DNA of 64,000 bases. It comes from Acidobacteriota bacterium. GTDB lineage: Bacteria; Acidobacteriota; Terriglobia; Terriglobales; Acidobacteriaceae. The stretch is from assembly GCA_018268755.1 (NCBI GenBank), contig JAFDVW010000018.1, positions 183,096-247,095 on the forward strand. The letters are read 5' to 3'. Below the pieces are notes generated by a model. That model worked only from the letters and a program-made list of their open reading frames with translations. It ran no database searches and had not been told where the DNA came from. The translations under genes and the position numbers were made by a program. Shown here piece by piece: positions 52,020 through 61,514 of the stretch. Position 1 is the first letter of the stretch. Every line of letters begins with the position of its first letter.

Positions 52020-52568
52020 ATGCTGCATACCTTTGTGGTGTATGTCGAAAACAAGCCCGGCGTCTTGACGCGCGTGTCGTCTTTGTTCCGCCGCCGCGGC
52101 TTCAATATTGATTCCCTGACCGTGGGGCGCACGGAAAAACCCGATGTCTCGCGCATGACCATCGTGGTCGATGCCAATGAAGACCAGTCCCAGCGCATCA
52201 TGGCCAACGTCTATAAGCTGGTCAATGTGCTGCTGGTCGATGACATTACCGGCCAGGCGGCCATTGCGCGCGACCTGGCGCTGATCAAAGTGAAGACCGA
52301 CCAGGACACGCGCTCCAAGGTTTTGGAGCTGGCCAACGTCTTCCGCGCCCGCGTGGTCGATCTGGCGCAGGACTCGCTTACCCTGGAGATTACCGGGGTG
52401 GAAATCAAGGTCAACCGGCTGCTGGAAGTTTTGGAACCCTTCGGCCTCCTGGAAGTGGTGCGCACCGGATTGGTCGCCATGCGCCGCGGCGGCGAGCCCG
52501 GCTTCCAGGACAAGAAGAAAGTCAACGGCCGCGTGGTGGTCGATGACAACGTTTCCTACTCCGTATAG
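52020..52568 (+). CDS. ilvN: Acetolactate synthase small (regulatory) subunit
   Basis: 182 aa. N-terminal ACT domain (FVVYVENKPGVLTRVSSLFRRRG at the start, about 4-75) that binds valine for feedback inhibition, and the C-terminal activation domain. Length matches the IlvH/IlvN long form. Confidence 0.94.
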   Translation: MLHTFVVYVENKPGVLTRVSSLFRRRGFNIDSLTVGRTEKPDVSRMTIVVDANEDQSQRIMANVYKLVNVLLVDDITGQAAIARDLALIKVKTDQDTRSKVLELANVFRARVVDLAQDSLTLEITGVEIKVNRLLEVLEPFGLLEVVRTGLVAMRRGGEPGFQDKKKVNGRVVVDDNVSYSV

Positions 52569-52604
52569 GGAAACTCTCGGCCATTCCTTTGCTTTACCGG
52601 TCTG

Positions 52605-52633
52605 GGAGGGACGCGGTTCGATCGCGTTCCTCC
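52605..52633 (+). promoter_or_regulatory. Stable hairpin between ilvN and ilvA
   Basis: GGAGGGACGCG and CGCGTTCCTCC pair over 11 bp (one G-T) around a 7-base loop, in the 99-base gap. No T-tract follows, so mRNA stability or processing is as likely as termination. Confidence 0.55.
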
Positions 52634-52667
52634 GGTTTGAATTCTTTGCATTCCAAAGCGAGCACGA

Positions 52668-53882
52668 ATGTCCACACTGACTTTGCAGGATGTCCAGGCG
52701 GCCCGCGACCGTATTCGCGAATCCATCTATTACTCGCCCTGCGCGCACTCCAACAGCGTCTCCCGCATCAGCGGGCAGCAGGTCTTTCTGAAGCTGGAAA
52801 ACCTGCAGAAAACCGGCGCTTTCAAGGAGCGGGGCGCTCTCAATAAGCTGCTCACGCTCTCCAAGGCGGAGCAGGCCCAGGGCGTCATCGCCGCCAGCGC
52901 CGGCAATCATGCTCAGGGCGTCGCCTATCACGCGCGTCATCATGGCATCTCGGCCAAGATCGTGATGCCCACCATGACGCCCCTGGTCAAGGTGAACGCC
53001 ACCGCCAGCTACGGCGCGGACGTCGTGCTCTCCGGCAGCGGATATGACGAGGCCTACGAAGAGGCCCGCCGCCTGGCCAAGGAGGAGAACCGCGTCTTTG
53101 TTCATCCTTTTGACGATCCTGCCGTCATTGCCGGACAAGGCACCATCGGGCTGGAGCTCCTGGAACAGATCCCCGACTTGGAAGCCGTGGTTGTTCCCAT
53201 CGGCGGCGGCGGACTGATCAGCGGCATCGCCTGCGCCATCAAGGAATCAAAACCCTCGGTGCGCGTGATCGGTGTGCAGGCGGCGCGCATGCCCTCGACC
53301 ATTGAGGCGCTCAAGGCGCATAAGCCGACCACCATTGCCGCCAATCCCACCATCGCCGATGGCATTGCGGTGCGCCGCGCCGGAGAGATCACGCTCCCCC
53401 TGGTGGAAAAGTATGTGGATGAAGTGGTCGCCGTGGAGGAAGAAGAAATCGCCAGCGGCATTCTCACCTTACTGGAGCGGGAAAAAACTTTGGCCGAAGG
53501 CGCCGGCGCCGCGGCGGTGGCCGCTTTGCTGCATCATCGCACCAGCCTGCAGGACAAACGAGTGGCCGCACTGGTCTGCGGAGGAAATATTGACGTGACC
53601 CTGCTCTCGCGCATCATACAGCGCGGCCTGGTGAAAGACGGCCGCCTGGTGCGGCTGCAGGTCCACTTGTCCGACCGGCCGGGAGCGCTGCTGCAACTCA
53701 CCAAACTGATCGCCTCCCACCATACCAATATTGTCGAGCTGCAATTCGACCGCGCCTATTACGGCGTGAGCCTGGGCGACACGCTGATCGACATTACCCT
53801 CGAGACCCGCGGCCCGGAGCAGATCAAGCAGTTGCTGGCGGCGCTGGTCGAGGCAGGATATCGTCACGAACGCATTCAGTAG
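52668..53882 (+). CDS. ilvA: Threonine ammonia-lyase with one ACT domain
   Basis: 404 aa PLP enzyme giving 2-oxobutyrate for isoleucine. Lys53 in KTGAFKERGA binds PLP; the glycine loop is VPIGGGGLISG. A single C-terminal ACT domain (about 327-402) is the shorter TdcB-like architecture, but location after ilvBN argues for a biosynthetic role. Feedback by isoleucine is uncertain with this domain form. Confidence 0.93.
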   Translation: MSTLTLQDVQAARDRIRESIYYSPCAHSNSVSRISGQQVFLKLENLQKTGAFKERGALNKLLTLSKAEQAQGVIAASAGNHAQGVAYHARHHGISAKIVMPTMTPLVKVNATASYGADVVLSGSGYDEAYEEARRLAKEENRVFVHPFDDPAVIAGQGTIGLELLEQIPDLEAVVVPIGGGGLISGIACAIKESKPSVRVIGVQAARMPSTIEALKAHKPTTIAANPTIADGIAVRRAGEITLPLVEKYVDEVVAVEEEEIASGILTLLEREKTLAEGAGAAAVAALLHHRTSLQDKRVAALVCGGNIDVTLLSRIIQRGLVKDGRLVRLQVHLSDRPGALLQLTKLIASHHTNIVELQFDRAYYGVSLGDTLIDITLETRGPEQIKQLLAALVEAGYRHERIQ

Positions 53883-53897
53883 AAGCTGGCACGCGCT

Positions 53898-55286
53898 CTA
53901 CAGGCGATAGGCCTGCTTCACCAGACGATAGCTGAGGTCCTGAGCGACTTCGACGGCTTCTTCCTCGTCCAGGCGATGATCGGTGACCAGCCTGGCCAGG
54001 AAGCTGCAATCGACGCGACGCGCCACATCATGCCGCGCCGGAATGGAGAGGAATGCCCGCGTGTCGTCGTTGAAGCCGACCGTATTGTAGAAACCCGCCG
54101 TCTCCGTGGTGTATTCCCGGAAGCGCATCAAGCCTTCCGGGCTGTCGTGGAACCACCAGGCCGGCCCCAGTCGCAAGCAAGGATAGTGTCCCGCCAAAGG
54201 CGCTAGCTCGCGGCTGTAACTGGTTTCATCCAGAGTGAACAGAATGACGGTCAGCCCCGGCTCATTGCCATAACGATTGAGCAAGGGCCGCAGGTCATGC
54301 ACATAGTCGGTCCGGGTGGGGATGTCTCCGCCCATGTCGCGGCCGAACTTCTGGTAAATCTTTTGGTTGTGGTTGCGAAAGGCGCCAGGATGGATCTGCA
54401 TCACCAGGCCATCCTCCACGCTCATGGCCGCCAGTTCGGTCAGCATCTGCGCGCGAAAGAGTTCTTTCTCCTCTGCGGAGGCCTGGCCGGAAACAATTTT
54501 CGCAAACAAACTCTCCGCTGCGCTCGCGCTCAAATCCGCCGTGGCCGCCGTGGGATGGCCATGGTCGGTCGCAGTGCAGCCCAACTTCTGGAAGCGCTCG
54601 CGAGTGAGGCGCAGGGCTCGCAAATACCCTTTCCAGGTTGACGTGTCTTCCTTAGTCAGCGCGCCCAGCGTCGCCACATTTTTGGCAAAACCATCGAAGT
54701 CCGGGTCGACAACAGGGTCCGGGCGAAATGTCGGGATGACCCTTCCCTGCCATCTGGAAGCGCGAATGCTCTGGTGATGCAGCAGCGGATCGAGTGGCGA
54801 ATCCGTCGTGGCCAGCACTTCGATGCCAAAGCGTTCAAACAAGGCGCGGGGACGGAACTCCGGCGCGGCCAGTTTCTCCACAATCGTGTCGAAATAGCGA
54901 TCCGCCGTCGCCGGCGAGAGAATCTGTTCGAGCCCGAACAGCTCGTGGAAAGCGAAGTTCAGCCACATGCGCGTAGGAGTACCGCGGAAGAGATAGTAAT
55001 TTTCCGCGAAAAGGCGCCAGGCGGCGCGTGGGTCTTCGATCCTGGCCTGCCCGATCCCCAGCTTCTCCAGCGGCACTCCCTGGCTATACAACATGCGGAA
55101 CACATAGTGGTCGCGCTGGATGAATAATGTGGCGGGATCGGGAAATGGCTGGTTTCCCGAGAACCATTGCGCGTCGGTGTGCCCGTGCGGGCTCACAATG
55201 GGCAAACCTTTGATTTTTGCGTACAGACGGCGCGCTACCGCGCGCGAATCCGCATCTGCGGGAAATAACCTATCGGAATGCAGCAC
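53898..55286 (-). CDS. uxaC: Glucuronate (uronate) isomerase
   Basis: 462 aa amidohydrolase-superfamily enzyme interconverting D-glucuronate and D-fructuronate. SPHGHTDAQWF (about 32-42) supplies the HxH metal site; MVIQIHPGAFRNHN-like MQIHPGAFRNHN and DETSYSRELAPL are family signatures. The transporter gene lies 19 bases upstream on the same strand, so the pair is an uptake and catabolism unit. Confidence 0.92.
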   Translation of the reverse strand: MLHSDRLFPADADSRAVARRLYAKIKGLPIVSPHGHTDAQWFSGNQPFPDPATLFIQRDHYVFRMLYSQGVPLEKLGIGQARIEDPRAAWRLFAENYYLFRGTPTRMWLNFAFHELFGLEQILSPATADRYFDTIVEKLAAPEFRPRALFERFGIEVLATTDSPLDPLLHHQSIRASRWQGRVIPTFRPDPVVDPDFDGFAKNVATLGALTKEDTSTWKGYLRALRLTRERFQKLGCTATDHGHPTAATADLSASAAESLFAKIVSGQASAEEKELFRAQMLTELAAMSVEDGLVMQIHPGAFRNHNQKIYQKFGRDMGGDIPTRTDYVHDLRPLLNRYGNEPGLTVILFTLDETSYSRELAPLAGHYPCLRLGPAWWFHDSPEGLMRFREYTTETAGFYNTVGFNDDTRAFLSIPARHDVARRVDCSFLARLVTDHRLDEEEAVEVAQDLSYRLVKQAYRL

Positions 55287-55305
55287 ATTGGTCCTCGGTT
55301 TTATT

Positions 55306-56637
55306 CTAGCCGAGCGCGTTCAGCTCCTGGGCGGGTAACGCGTCCTTGAACTCCGCCGGCTGCAAGCGAGGCAACACGATATGCAGGAAGGCCAGTGCCA
55401 CCAGATACGCCGATCCGGCAATGAGGAATGGCACCAGGTAGCTGCCGGTCCACTGCAGGATGTAGCCAACAATCTTGGCAATCAGCATGCCGCCGATGGC
55501 TCCGGCCATTCCGCCAATGCCCACCACCGAAGCCACGGCCGGACGGGGAAATATGTCGGTCGCCATGGTGAAAAGGTTGGCAGAGAAGCCCTGGTGCGCG
55601 GCACAGGCCAGCCCGATCAGCAGCACCGCTTCCCACATGCCGGGCGCTCGGTAGGCAAACACTACCGGCACTACGCTGAGGGCGCATACCAGCATCGCGA
55701 TCTTGCGCGCGAAGTTCACGCTGCGCCCGCGATGGATCAGGCGGGAGGAAAGCCATCCGCCGCCCACACTGCCCACATCCGAGATCAGATAGATCACCAC
55801 AATGGGGAGTCCAATCTGGGTGAGGTTCAAGCCGTGACGTTGCTGCAGAAACCCCGGGATCCAGAAGAGATAGAACCACCACACCGGATCGGTCAGGAAT
55901 TTTGCCCCCAGAAAGGCCCACGTCTGGCGATAGCCCAGCAATGGCCACCAGCGAACCTTGGCCGGAGGCTTTTCCGCGTCACTGCGAATGTAAGCCAACT
56001 CCGCCGCCGAGCAGCGCGGATGCTCTTCCGGCTTGCGATAGAGACCCCACCACGCGATGAGCCACAAAAAGCCCAGAGCGCCCATGGCGATAAACGCCCA
56101 GCGCCATCCCAGATGCAGGGTGATCCAGGGGACCAGCAAGGGCGTAGCGATCGCGCCCAGATTGGTGCCGCCATTGAAAATGCCGGTGGCCAGCGCCCGC
56201 TCCTTGCGGGGAAACCATTCGGCCACGGTCTTGATGCTGACGGGAAAGACGCCGGCTTCGCCAAAACCCAGGGCCGCGCGGGCCACCAGGAAGCTCAGCA
56301 TCGACCCGCCCAGCGCGTGCGCCATGGAAGCCAGACTCCAGAACGCCATGGTGACCGCATAGCCCACCCGCGTCCCTACCCGGTCGATGAAGCCGCCGAC
56401 CACCACCATGCCCAACGCGTAGGCGGCCTGAAAGGCCAGCACCAGGTTGCTGTAGTCGATCTCGTTCCAGCCCAAGTCATGCTGTAAGGTACTTTTGAGC
56501 ACGCCCAGGACCTGACGGTCCATATAGTTTTTGCTGACGCCGAGAAAGAGAATGGCGCAAATGACCCAGCGGTAGTGGGTCATGATTTGGGATGTGCGGC
56601 CGGATGCCTGATGAACAATACCGTTGGGCTCTGACAT
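55306..56637 (-). CDS. MFS hexuronate transporter (ExuT-like, anion:cation symporter family)
   Basis: 443 aa, twelve helices. N-terminal RWVICAILFLGVSKNYMDRQVLG and LVLAFQAAYALGMVVVGG are typical of the ACS family, as is GFGEAGVFPVSIKTVAEWFPRKERA. Coupled with uxaC, so hexuronate is the probable substrate. A divergent gap of 196 bases separates it from the SDR gene. Confidence 0.87.
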   Translation of the reverse strand: MSEPNGIVHQASGRTSQIMTHYRWVICAILFLGVSKNYMDRQVLGVLKSTLQHDLGWNEIDYSNLVLAFQAAYALGMVVVGGFIDRVGTRVGYAVTMAFWSLASMAHALGGSMLSFLVARAALGFGEAGVFPVSIKTVAEWFPRKERALATGIFNGGTNLGAIATPLLVPWITLHLGWRWAFIAMGALGFLWLIAWWGLYRKPEEHPRCSAAELAYIRSDAEKPPAKVRWWPLLGYRQTWAFLGAKFLTDPVWWFYLFWIPGFLQQRHGLNLTQIGLPIVVIYLISDVGSVGGGWLSSRLIHRGRSVNFARKIAMLVCALSVVPVVFAYRAPGMWEAVLLIGLACAAHQGFSANLFTMATDIFPRPAVASVVGIGGMAGAIGGMLIAKIVGYILQWTGSYLVPFLIAGSAYLVALAFLHIVLPRLQPAEFKDALPAQELNALG

Positions 56638-56833
56638 GGACCGATAGAGACTACGCGCAGCCTGGTCTTCACGCTACCATTTCATCGTCTATTTTCACAC
56701 AGCAAAAAATTCTGCCTCGCTTTTGTCTGCCGCAAGATGTTTTCTTTTAAAATGTATGCGCGCTGCGGACCGAAAGAATTCCTGCCTGGTCCTCTTCTAG
56801 ATGGAAATCGGCACCGGAAAACGGGGATAACTC

Positions 56834-57610
56834 ATGGGATATCGCAAGCTGGAACTGGACGGAAGGACGGCGGTGGTTATCGGCGGCACCTCCGGCATCG
56901 GCAAGGCCCTGGCGCTGGGACTGGCCGAGGCGGGGGCCGATGTGGTTTCCACCGGACGCCGCGCCGAACAAGTCAACGCGGTCGCCCAAGAGATCGAGTC
57001 TCGGGGACGCCGTTCCCTGCGCGTGACCACCGATGTGGCGGAGCGCGATTCCCTGCAAAATCTGTTGGACGCGACGGTCGGCGCTTTCGGCAAAGTCGAT
57101 ATCCTGGTCAATGCCGCCGGCATCACCAAGCGGGCGCCAACCCTCGACTTCCCCGACGCGGAATGGAACCGCATTCTCGAGACCAACCTCACCGGCACGC
57201 TGCGGGGCTGCCAGGTCTTTGGTAAGCACATGATGGAACGCAAGTACGGACGCATCGTGAACATCGCGTCGTTGTCTTCTTTTGTGGCGCTCTATGAAGT
57301 GGCGGCCTACTCGGCCAGCAAATCCGCGGTGCGTTCCCTGACCCAATCGCTCGCCGTGGAGTGGGCCAAACATGGCATCTGCGTCAACGCCATTGCTCCC
57401 GGCGTATTTCGCACCGACCTGAATGCGGCCCTGCTGGATGGCACTGCGCGGGGAAAGGAATTCCTGTTGCGCACGCCCATGCAGCGCTTCGGCCAGGTGG
57501 AAGAACTGGTTGGGGCAGCGATTTTCCTCGCCTCCGAGGCGGCCAGCTATGTCACCGGCATTACACTGGCCGTGGATGGCGGCACGTTGGCCAGCGGGGT
57601 CAATCAGTAG
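56834..57610 (+). CDS. SDR-family dehydrogenase, probably sugar acid metabolism
   Basis: 258 aa classical SDR: coenzyme motif GGTSGIGKA (about 17-25), NAAG, catalytic YSASK (about 157-161) and TGITLAVDGGT near the end. Resembles 2-deoxy-D-gluconate or gluconate 5-dehydrogenases. Divergent from uxaC/exuT, it might replace fructuronate reductase in this cluster; this is inference. Confidence 0.85.
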   Translation: MGYRKLELDGRTAVVIGGTSGIGKALALGLAEAGADVVSTGRRAEQVNAVAQEIESRGRRSLRVTTDVAERDSLQNLLDATVGAFGKVDILVNAAGITKRAPTLDFPDAEWNRILETNLTGTLRGCQVFGKHMMERKYGRIVNIASLSSFVALYEVAAYSASKSAVRSLTQSLAVEWAKHGICVNAIAPGVFRTDLNAALLDGTARGKEFLLRTPMQRFGQVEELVGAAIFLASEAASYVTGITLAVDGGTLASGVNQ

Positions 57611-57665
57611 CGCCCGAAAACTTTCTGCTCCCTGGCGAGGGCGGCCCTCATCCAATGCGGACGGT

Positions 57666-58313
57666 ATGAAACTACTCTCGGTGAATGTCGGCCTTCCGCG
57701 GGAAGTACCCTGGCACGGGCACGTGGTGCGCACCTCGATCTTCAAGAAGCCGGTGACCGGCCGCGTGCTCTTGCGCCGGCTGAACCTCAATAAGGACTAT
57801 CAATCGGACCTCACCGTACACGGCGGCCGAGATAAAGCGGTGTACTGCTACCCTTCCGAACACTACGCCTACTGGGAAGAACAGCTCCCCGGCAAGGAGC
57901 TTCCCTACGGCGTGTTCGGAGAAAACTTCACCACCCAAGGAATGCTGGAAAGCGCTCTCCATATCGGAGACAAATTTTCCATCGGTTCCGCCCAGGTCAT
58001 GATTACCCAGCCCCGGCTTCCCTGCTACAAACTCGGGCTGCGCTTCGCCGATGACGGTATGGTGAGACGATTCGCGCAGGCGGGACGCTCCGGCTTTTAT
58101 CTCTCCGTAGTGGGGGAAGGCGAAGTCGCGGCCGGCGACGAATTTCAGTTGCTGTCGCAGGACCCAGCGCGCATTTCCGTCGCGGAAATTTTCCGCCTGT
58201 TCTTCGCCCGTGAATATAGCCAGGAAGACCGCGCCTTGCTCGAGGAGATCGCAAAACTCCCCGCCCTCCCCGGCTTTTGGAAACAGGACTTCCGCGAGCG
58301 CTTATTGCTATAA
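57666..58313 (+). CDS. MOSC-domain protein, YiiM-like
   Basis: 215 aa from the ATG at 57666. MOSC domain with TVHGGRDKAVYCYPSEHY, GVFGENFTT and the conserved Cys in RLPCYKLG (about 118-125), followed by a C-terminal three-helix domain as in YiiM. YiiM-type proteins bind molybdenum cofactor and reduce N-hydroxylated compounds. With xdhC and the mocA-like gene it is the third Moco-related gene in the window. Confidence 0.88.
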   Translation: MKLLSVNVGLPREVPWHGHVVRTSIFKKPVTGRVLLRRLNLNKDYQSDLTVHGGRDKAVYCYPSEHYAYWEEQLPGKELPYGVFGENFTTQGMLESALHIGDKFSIGSAQVMITQPRLPCYKLGLRFADDGMVRRFAQAGRSGFYLSVVGEGEVAAGDEFQLLSQDPARISVAEIFRLFFAREYSQEDRALLEEIAKLPALPGFWKQDFRERLLL

Positions 58314-58405
58314 GGGTGGGGCAGACACTCTTGTCCGCCTGATCCCCATCCTTCGCGGGCAGCAGTGCCCGCGCCGCATCCTTTCCCATTTACAATGCCC
58401 TTGGC

Positions 58406-59599
58406 ATGACTTCCCTGTTGCCTTCATCTCTGCGTGTGGTTGAGTTGACCGAAGCCCTGGCCGGGCCCTATTGCGCCATGCTGCTGGGAGACATGGGGGC
58501 CGACGTGATCAAGATTGAGCGCCCCGGCGGCGGAGATCAGTCGCGCAGTTGGGGCCCGCCCTTCGTGGGGGAGCACTCCGCATACTTTCTGGCGACCAAT
58601 CGCAATAAGCGCTCGTTGACCCTCAACTACGACCACCCGCGCGGGCAGGAAATTCTGCATCGCCTGCTGGCAACTGCCGATGTGTTTCTCATCAACCAAC
58701 CTTCGCCGGCCTCTCTGGCCAAGCGCGGCCTCGATCCCGCCACCCTCTGCGCCAAGTATCCTCGCCTGATCTATTGCGTCATCTCGGGATACGGCCTGCA
58801 CGGCCCGAAGGTAGGTAAGCCCGGCTACGACATCATTGCTCAGGCGGAAGCCGGCCTCATGAGCTTCACTGGCGAGCCGGAGGGCAATCCGGTGCGCTAT
58901 CCCATCGCCATTGCCGACATGACTTGCGGCATCTACAGCGCACTGGGCATTACCGCCGCGCTGCTCGCCCGCGAACGCACCGGGCAGGGACAGTTTCTTG
59001 ACATGGCGCTGTTCGATTCACAGCTCACCTGGCTGATCAACATCGGCAGCAACTATCTGAACGCCGGGAAGGAACCCCAGCGCTGGGGCAACGCCCACCC
59101 TAGCATTGTTCCGTATCAGCTCTTTCAGGGGAATGATGGCCGCTATTTCGTGGTCGGCGTGGGCACGGAAGTGGTATGGCAGCGCTTCACCAGGATTCTC
59201 GGCATCGACAAAACCGTTGGCCAAGACCCGCGCTTTGCCGGCAACGCCCAGCGCGTGGAAAACCGGCAGCAGTTGATTCCTGCTTTGCAGACCATCTTTT
59301 CCCAGCGTAGCTCGGAGGAGTGGCTGGCGGAATTTCTGCGCGCGGAGATTCCCGCCGCCCCAGTGCAGACGGTGGCCGAGGCGTTGCGCGATCCGCAAAC
59401 TCTGGCCCGCGAGCTGATCGTAGAGCTGGAGCATCCCTCCTTCGGCCCCGCCCGCAGCATCGCCAATCCCATTCGCCTGTCGGGAACGCCGCTCAGCTAT
59501 CGCCTGCCTCCCCCACTACTGGGCGAGCACAACGCCGCCATCCTGCAAGAACTTGGATGTTCGGCGGAAGAAATTGCCGCCTGCCGAGAAGCAATCTAA
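58406..59599 (+). CDS. CaiB/BaiF-type (family III) CoA transferase
   Basis: 397 aa. RVVELTEALAGPYCAMLLGDMGADVIKIE at the N terminus, and the Asp of AIADMTCG (about 170-177) aligns with the family's catalytic Asp. Moves CoA between carboxylic acids; the acids cannot be read. Followed by a bidirectional terminator. Confidence 0.88.
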   Translation: MTSLLPSSLRVVELTEALAGPYCAMLLGDMGADVIKIERPGGGDQSRSWGPPFVGEHSAYFLATNRNKRSLTLNYDHPRGQEILHRLLATADVFLINQPSPASLAKRGLDPATLCAKYPRLIYCVISGYGLHGPKVGKPGYDIIAQAEAGLMSFTGEPEGNPVRYPIAIADMTCGIYSALGITAALLARERTGQGQFLDMALFDSQLTWLINIGSNYLNAGKEPQRWGNAHPSIVPYQLFQGNDGRYFVVGVGTEVVWQRFTRILGIDKTVGQDPRFAGNAQRVENRQQLIPALQTIFSQRSSEEWLAEFLRAEIPAAPVQTVAEALRDPQTLARELIVELEHPSFGPARSIANPIRLSGTPLSYRLPPPLLGEHNAAILQELGCSAEEIAACREAI

Positions 59600-59604
59600 A
59601 AAGA

Positions 59605-59629
59605 AACGCCGCGGAAGCTCCGCGGCGTT
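59605..59629. terminator. Bidirectional terminator between the CoA transferase and a secreted protein gene
   Basis: AACGCCGCGGA, loop AGC, TCCGCGGCGTT: perfect 11-bp stem. On the minus strand it is followed by TTTCTTTTTAG, a U-rich tail. Confidence 0.9.
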
Positions 59630-59638
59630 CTGGGCTAC

Positions 59639-60445
59639 CTACTTCACGGCCAAGGTCTTCAGGCTGGAACCGGCAAACAGATTGGCAATGGCCAGCACGG
59701 GCTCCCGGCTGCCCCGCAACTGTACGGAAACGGCTTGGCCGACGCCCTTCCCGAAAGACAGGTTCAGATTGTTGTAGCTGTCAAAGTAGGCAGCATCCGC
59801 CCCTGGAACGGAGACCCGTTCGCCCTTCGCTGGATTTGCGCCTTCCACGGCCACAATGTGGGCGCGAACCTCCGGGCTGACGTAGACCGCCTGATTGTCG
59901 GCCAGCAGCTTGTTGATCTGCGGCGAGATGGACTGCAGATGCTCCTGTTTGATGGCCTTCGACTGCGCATAGTACTTGTTGGCTTCGGCCCGCAGCCGGG
60001 CCGCCTCGTCGGGATTTTTATTCTTCTGCGCCGCAATCGATTGGTATCCCAACTGGCTGCCCTGCTTGTAGAGGTCGTCCGCTTCCTTCTGTTTGTCGGC
60101 CGGCAACTGTTGCAGGGTGCGGATTTCGGCATCCACCTTTTGCTGCCGCTCCTGGTTCTGCTTCTGCAAGACCGAAGAAAAGTACACCGCATCATATCCC
60201 GCCACCGCTCTGGAGCCTTTGCATACACTGTTGGGCGCGGGCAGCGGGTTGGGCGCCTGCACCTGCCAATCCGCCGGCGGCGTAGGCAGTGCAGCTTTGA
60301 TGGCGGCCATGGTGTTGTTGTAGGTTTGGCGTTCAGCTTCGGTCGTAGGCCGTGAACCATCGACGCAATCCGCGTAAAGGGTTGCAGGCAAGGCCAGGCA
60401 TCCGGTAACAATGGCGGCGGCGAAAGCTTTCGTGATGAAGTCCAT
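59639..60445 (-). CDS. Exported coiled-coil protein of unknown function
   Basis: 268 aa from the ATG at 60445, with GGGAG upstream. Signal peptide (about 1-25, AAAIVTGCLALPATLYA). Residues about 90-185 are strongly helical and rich in Gln/Lys/Glu, then a small beta-rich end (VVSVP-like VSVPGADAAYFDSY, VSVQLRGS). It follows the OmpA-like gene by 39 bases and may work with it at the envelope. No family recognised. Confidence 0.7.
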   Translation of the reverse strand: MDFITKAFAAAIVTGCLALPATLYADCVDGSRPTTEAERQTYNNTMAAIKAALPTPPADWQVQAPNPLPAPNSVCKGSRAVAGYDAVYFSSVLQKQNQERQQKVDAEIRTLQQLPADKQKEADDLYKQGSQLGYQSIAAQKNKNPDEAARLRAEANKYYAQSKAIKQEHLQSISPQINKLLADNQAVYVSPEVRAHIVAVEGANPAKGERVSVPGADAAYFDSYNNLNLSFGKGVGQAVSVQLRGSREPVLAIANLFAGSSLKTLAVK

Positions 60446-60484
60446 AATTTCTCCCTTTTGTCTCGATTCAAAGTGCAAACCCAG

Positions 60485-61345
60485 TTAATCCTTCACAATC
60501 TCCACCCGGCGGTTCTTGGCGCGCCCTTCTTCCAGGCGGTTGTCGGCGATCGGTCGCTCCGGCCCATACCCAGCCGCGCGCAAACGCGTGGCATCGATGC
60601 CGTCCGCGACCAATGCAGCTCGCACCGCCTGGGCCCGCTTTTCCGACAACGCTTTGTTGGCCGCAGCGGGACCGGTGTTGTCGGTATGCCCTTCCACGCC
60701 CACCCGCAACGTGGGGCGCTTCTTGAGCATGGCCACGATCTCGGCCACTTCGGGTTGCGAGTCGGGCAGGATTTCCGCCTTGCCGGTGGCGAAGTGGATA
60801 TCCAGCGCCACAAAGCCGGTCTTGTCGATGGAGGCGGCCATGGCGTCCGCGGTAATCACCTGCTGCATGGCTTCCCGCTCGATGATGTACAGCTGATAGC
60901 GGGCAACACCGGGGCTGGTGATTAGCTCCGTCCAAACTTCCTTGCCTTCGCGCGTCGCCTTGAGGACGGTCCGATATGAGTCGCTATAGAGGACTTCCCC
61001 GCCCGCGGCCTGAATGGCGTTCTCATAGTTGCGCCGGATCGCGAGGTCCCCCGGATTTGCCTGTTCTTTCTGCTGCACATAGTCGATCCGGGTGTACTTG
61101 CCTTCCACCGTCTGCGGAGGCTTGGTCTGGAAGGTGCGACTGGAGAAGGCAACTTGGTCGTAGGTGTAAATAAAGAAGCCCGGCATGCGCTTGGGAAATA
61201 GCGGGTGGTCGGCGCTGCCTTTCACATCCTGCTGCGCAAAACCGGGAGCGCAGACCGCCAACATTGCCAGCAGCACGGCGAGAACTCTGCTCCAACCTGA
61301 AAACCTTCCTTTTGCAACCGTACTGCTCTGTAGTATCCAGCGCAT
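60485..61345 (-). CDS. OmpA-family protein
   Basis: 286 aa from the ATG at 61345 with GGAGGAG upstream. Signal peptide (about 1-32, VLAVLLAMLAVCAPGFAQ). An N-terminal region of about 130 residues without a named domain, then an OmpA C-like domain (about 175-285) with IHFATGKAEILPDSQ, GVEGHTDNTG and NRRVEI, which binds peptidoglycan. No transmembrane barrel is evident. Confidence 0.87.
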   Translation of the reverse strand: MRWILQSSTVAKGRFSGWSRVLAVLLAMLAVCAPGFAQQDVKGSADHPLFPKRMPGFFIYTYDQVAFSSRTFQTKPPQTVEGKYTRIDYVQQKEQANPGDLAIRRNYENAIQAAGGEVLYSDSYRTVLKATREGKEVWTELITSPGVARYQLYIIEREAMQQVITADAMAASIDKTGFVALDIHFATGKAEILPDSQPEVAEIVAMLKKRPTLRVGVEGHTDNTGPAAANKALSEKRAQAVRAALVADGIDATRLRAAGYGPERPIADNRLEEGRAKNRRVEIVKD

Positions 61346-61514
61346 AGTCTCCTCCGCGGCCATTCTGCCGCCATCTACTCACGCGCAGGAGTCGCGCAAA
61401 GTGGCTCACGACTCACCCAATTTTTTTCGCTTCTCGCGGTTTCCTGATCGGTGAGCCCGCGCTTCCTCGCTTGCCGCGTTAGGGAGGGAACGCCAATACA
61501 CGCGAGGCCGCGCG

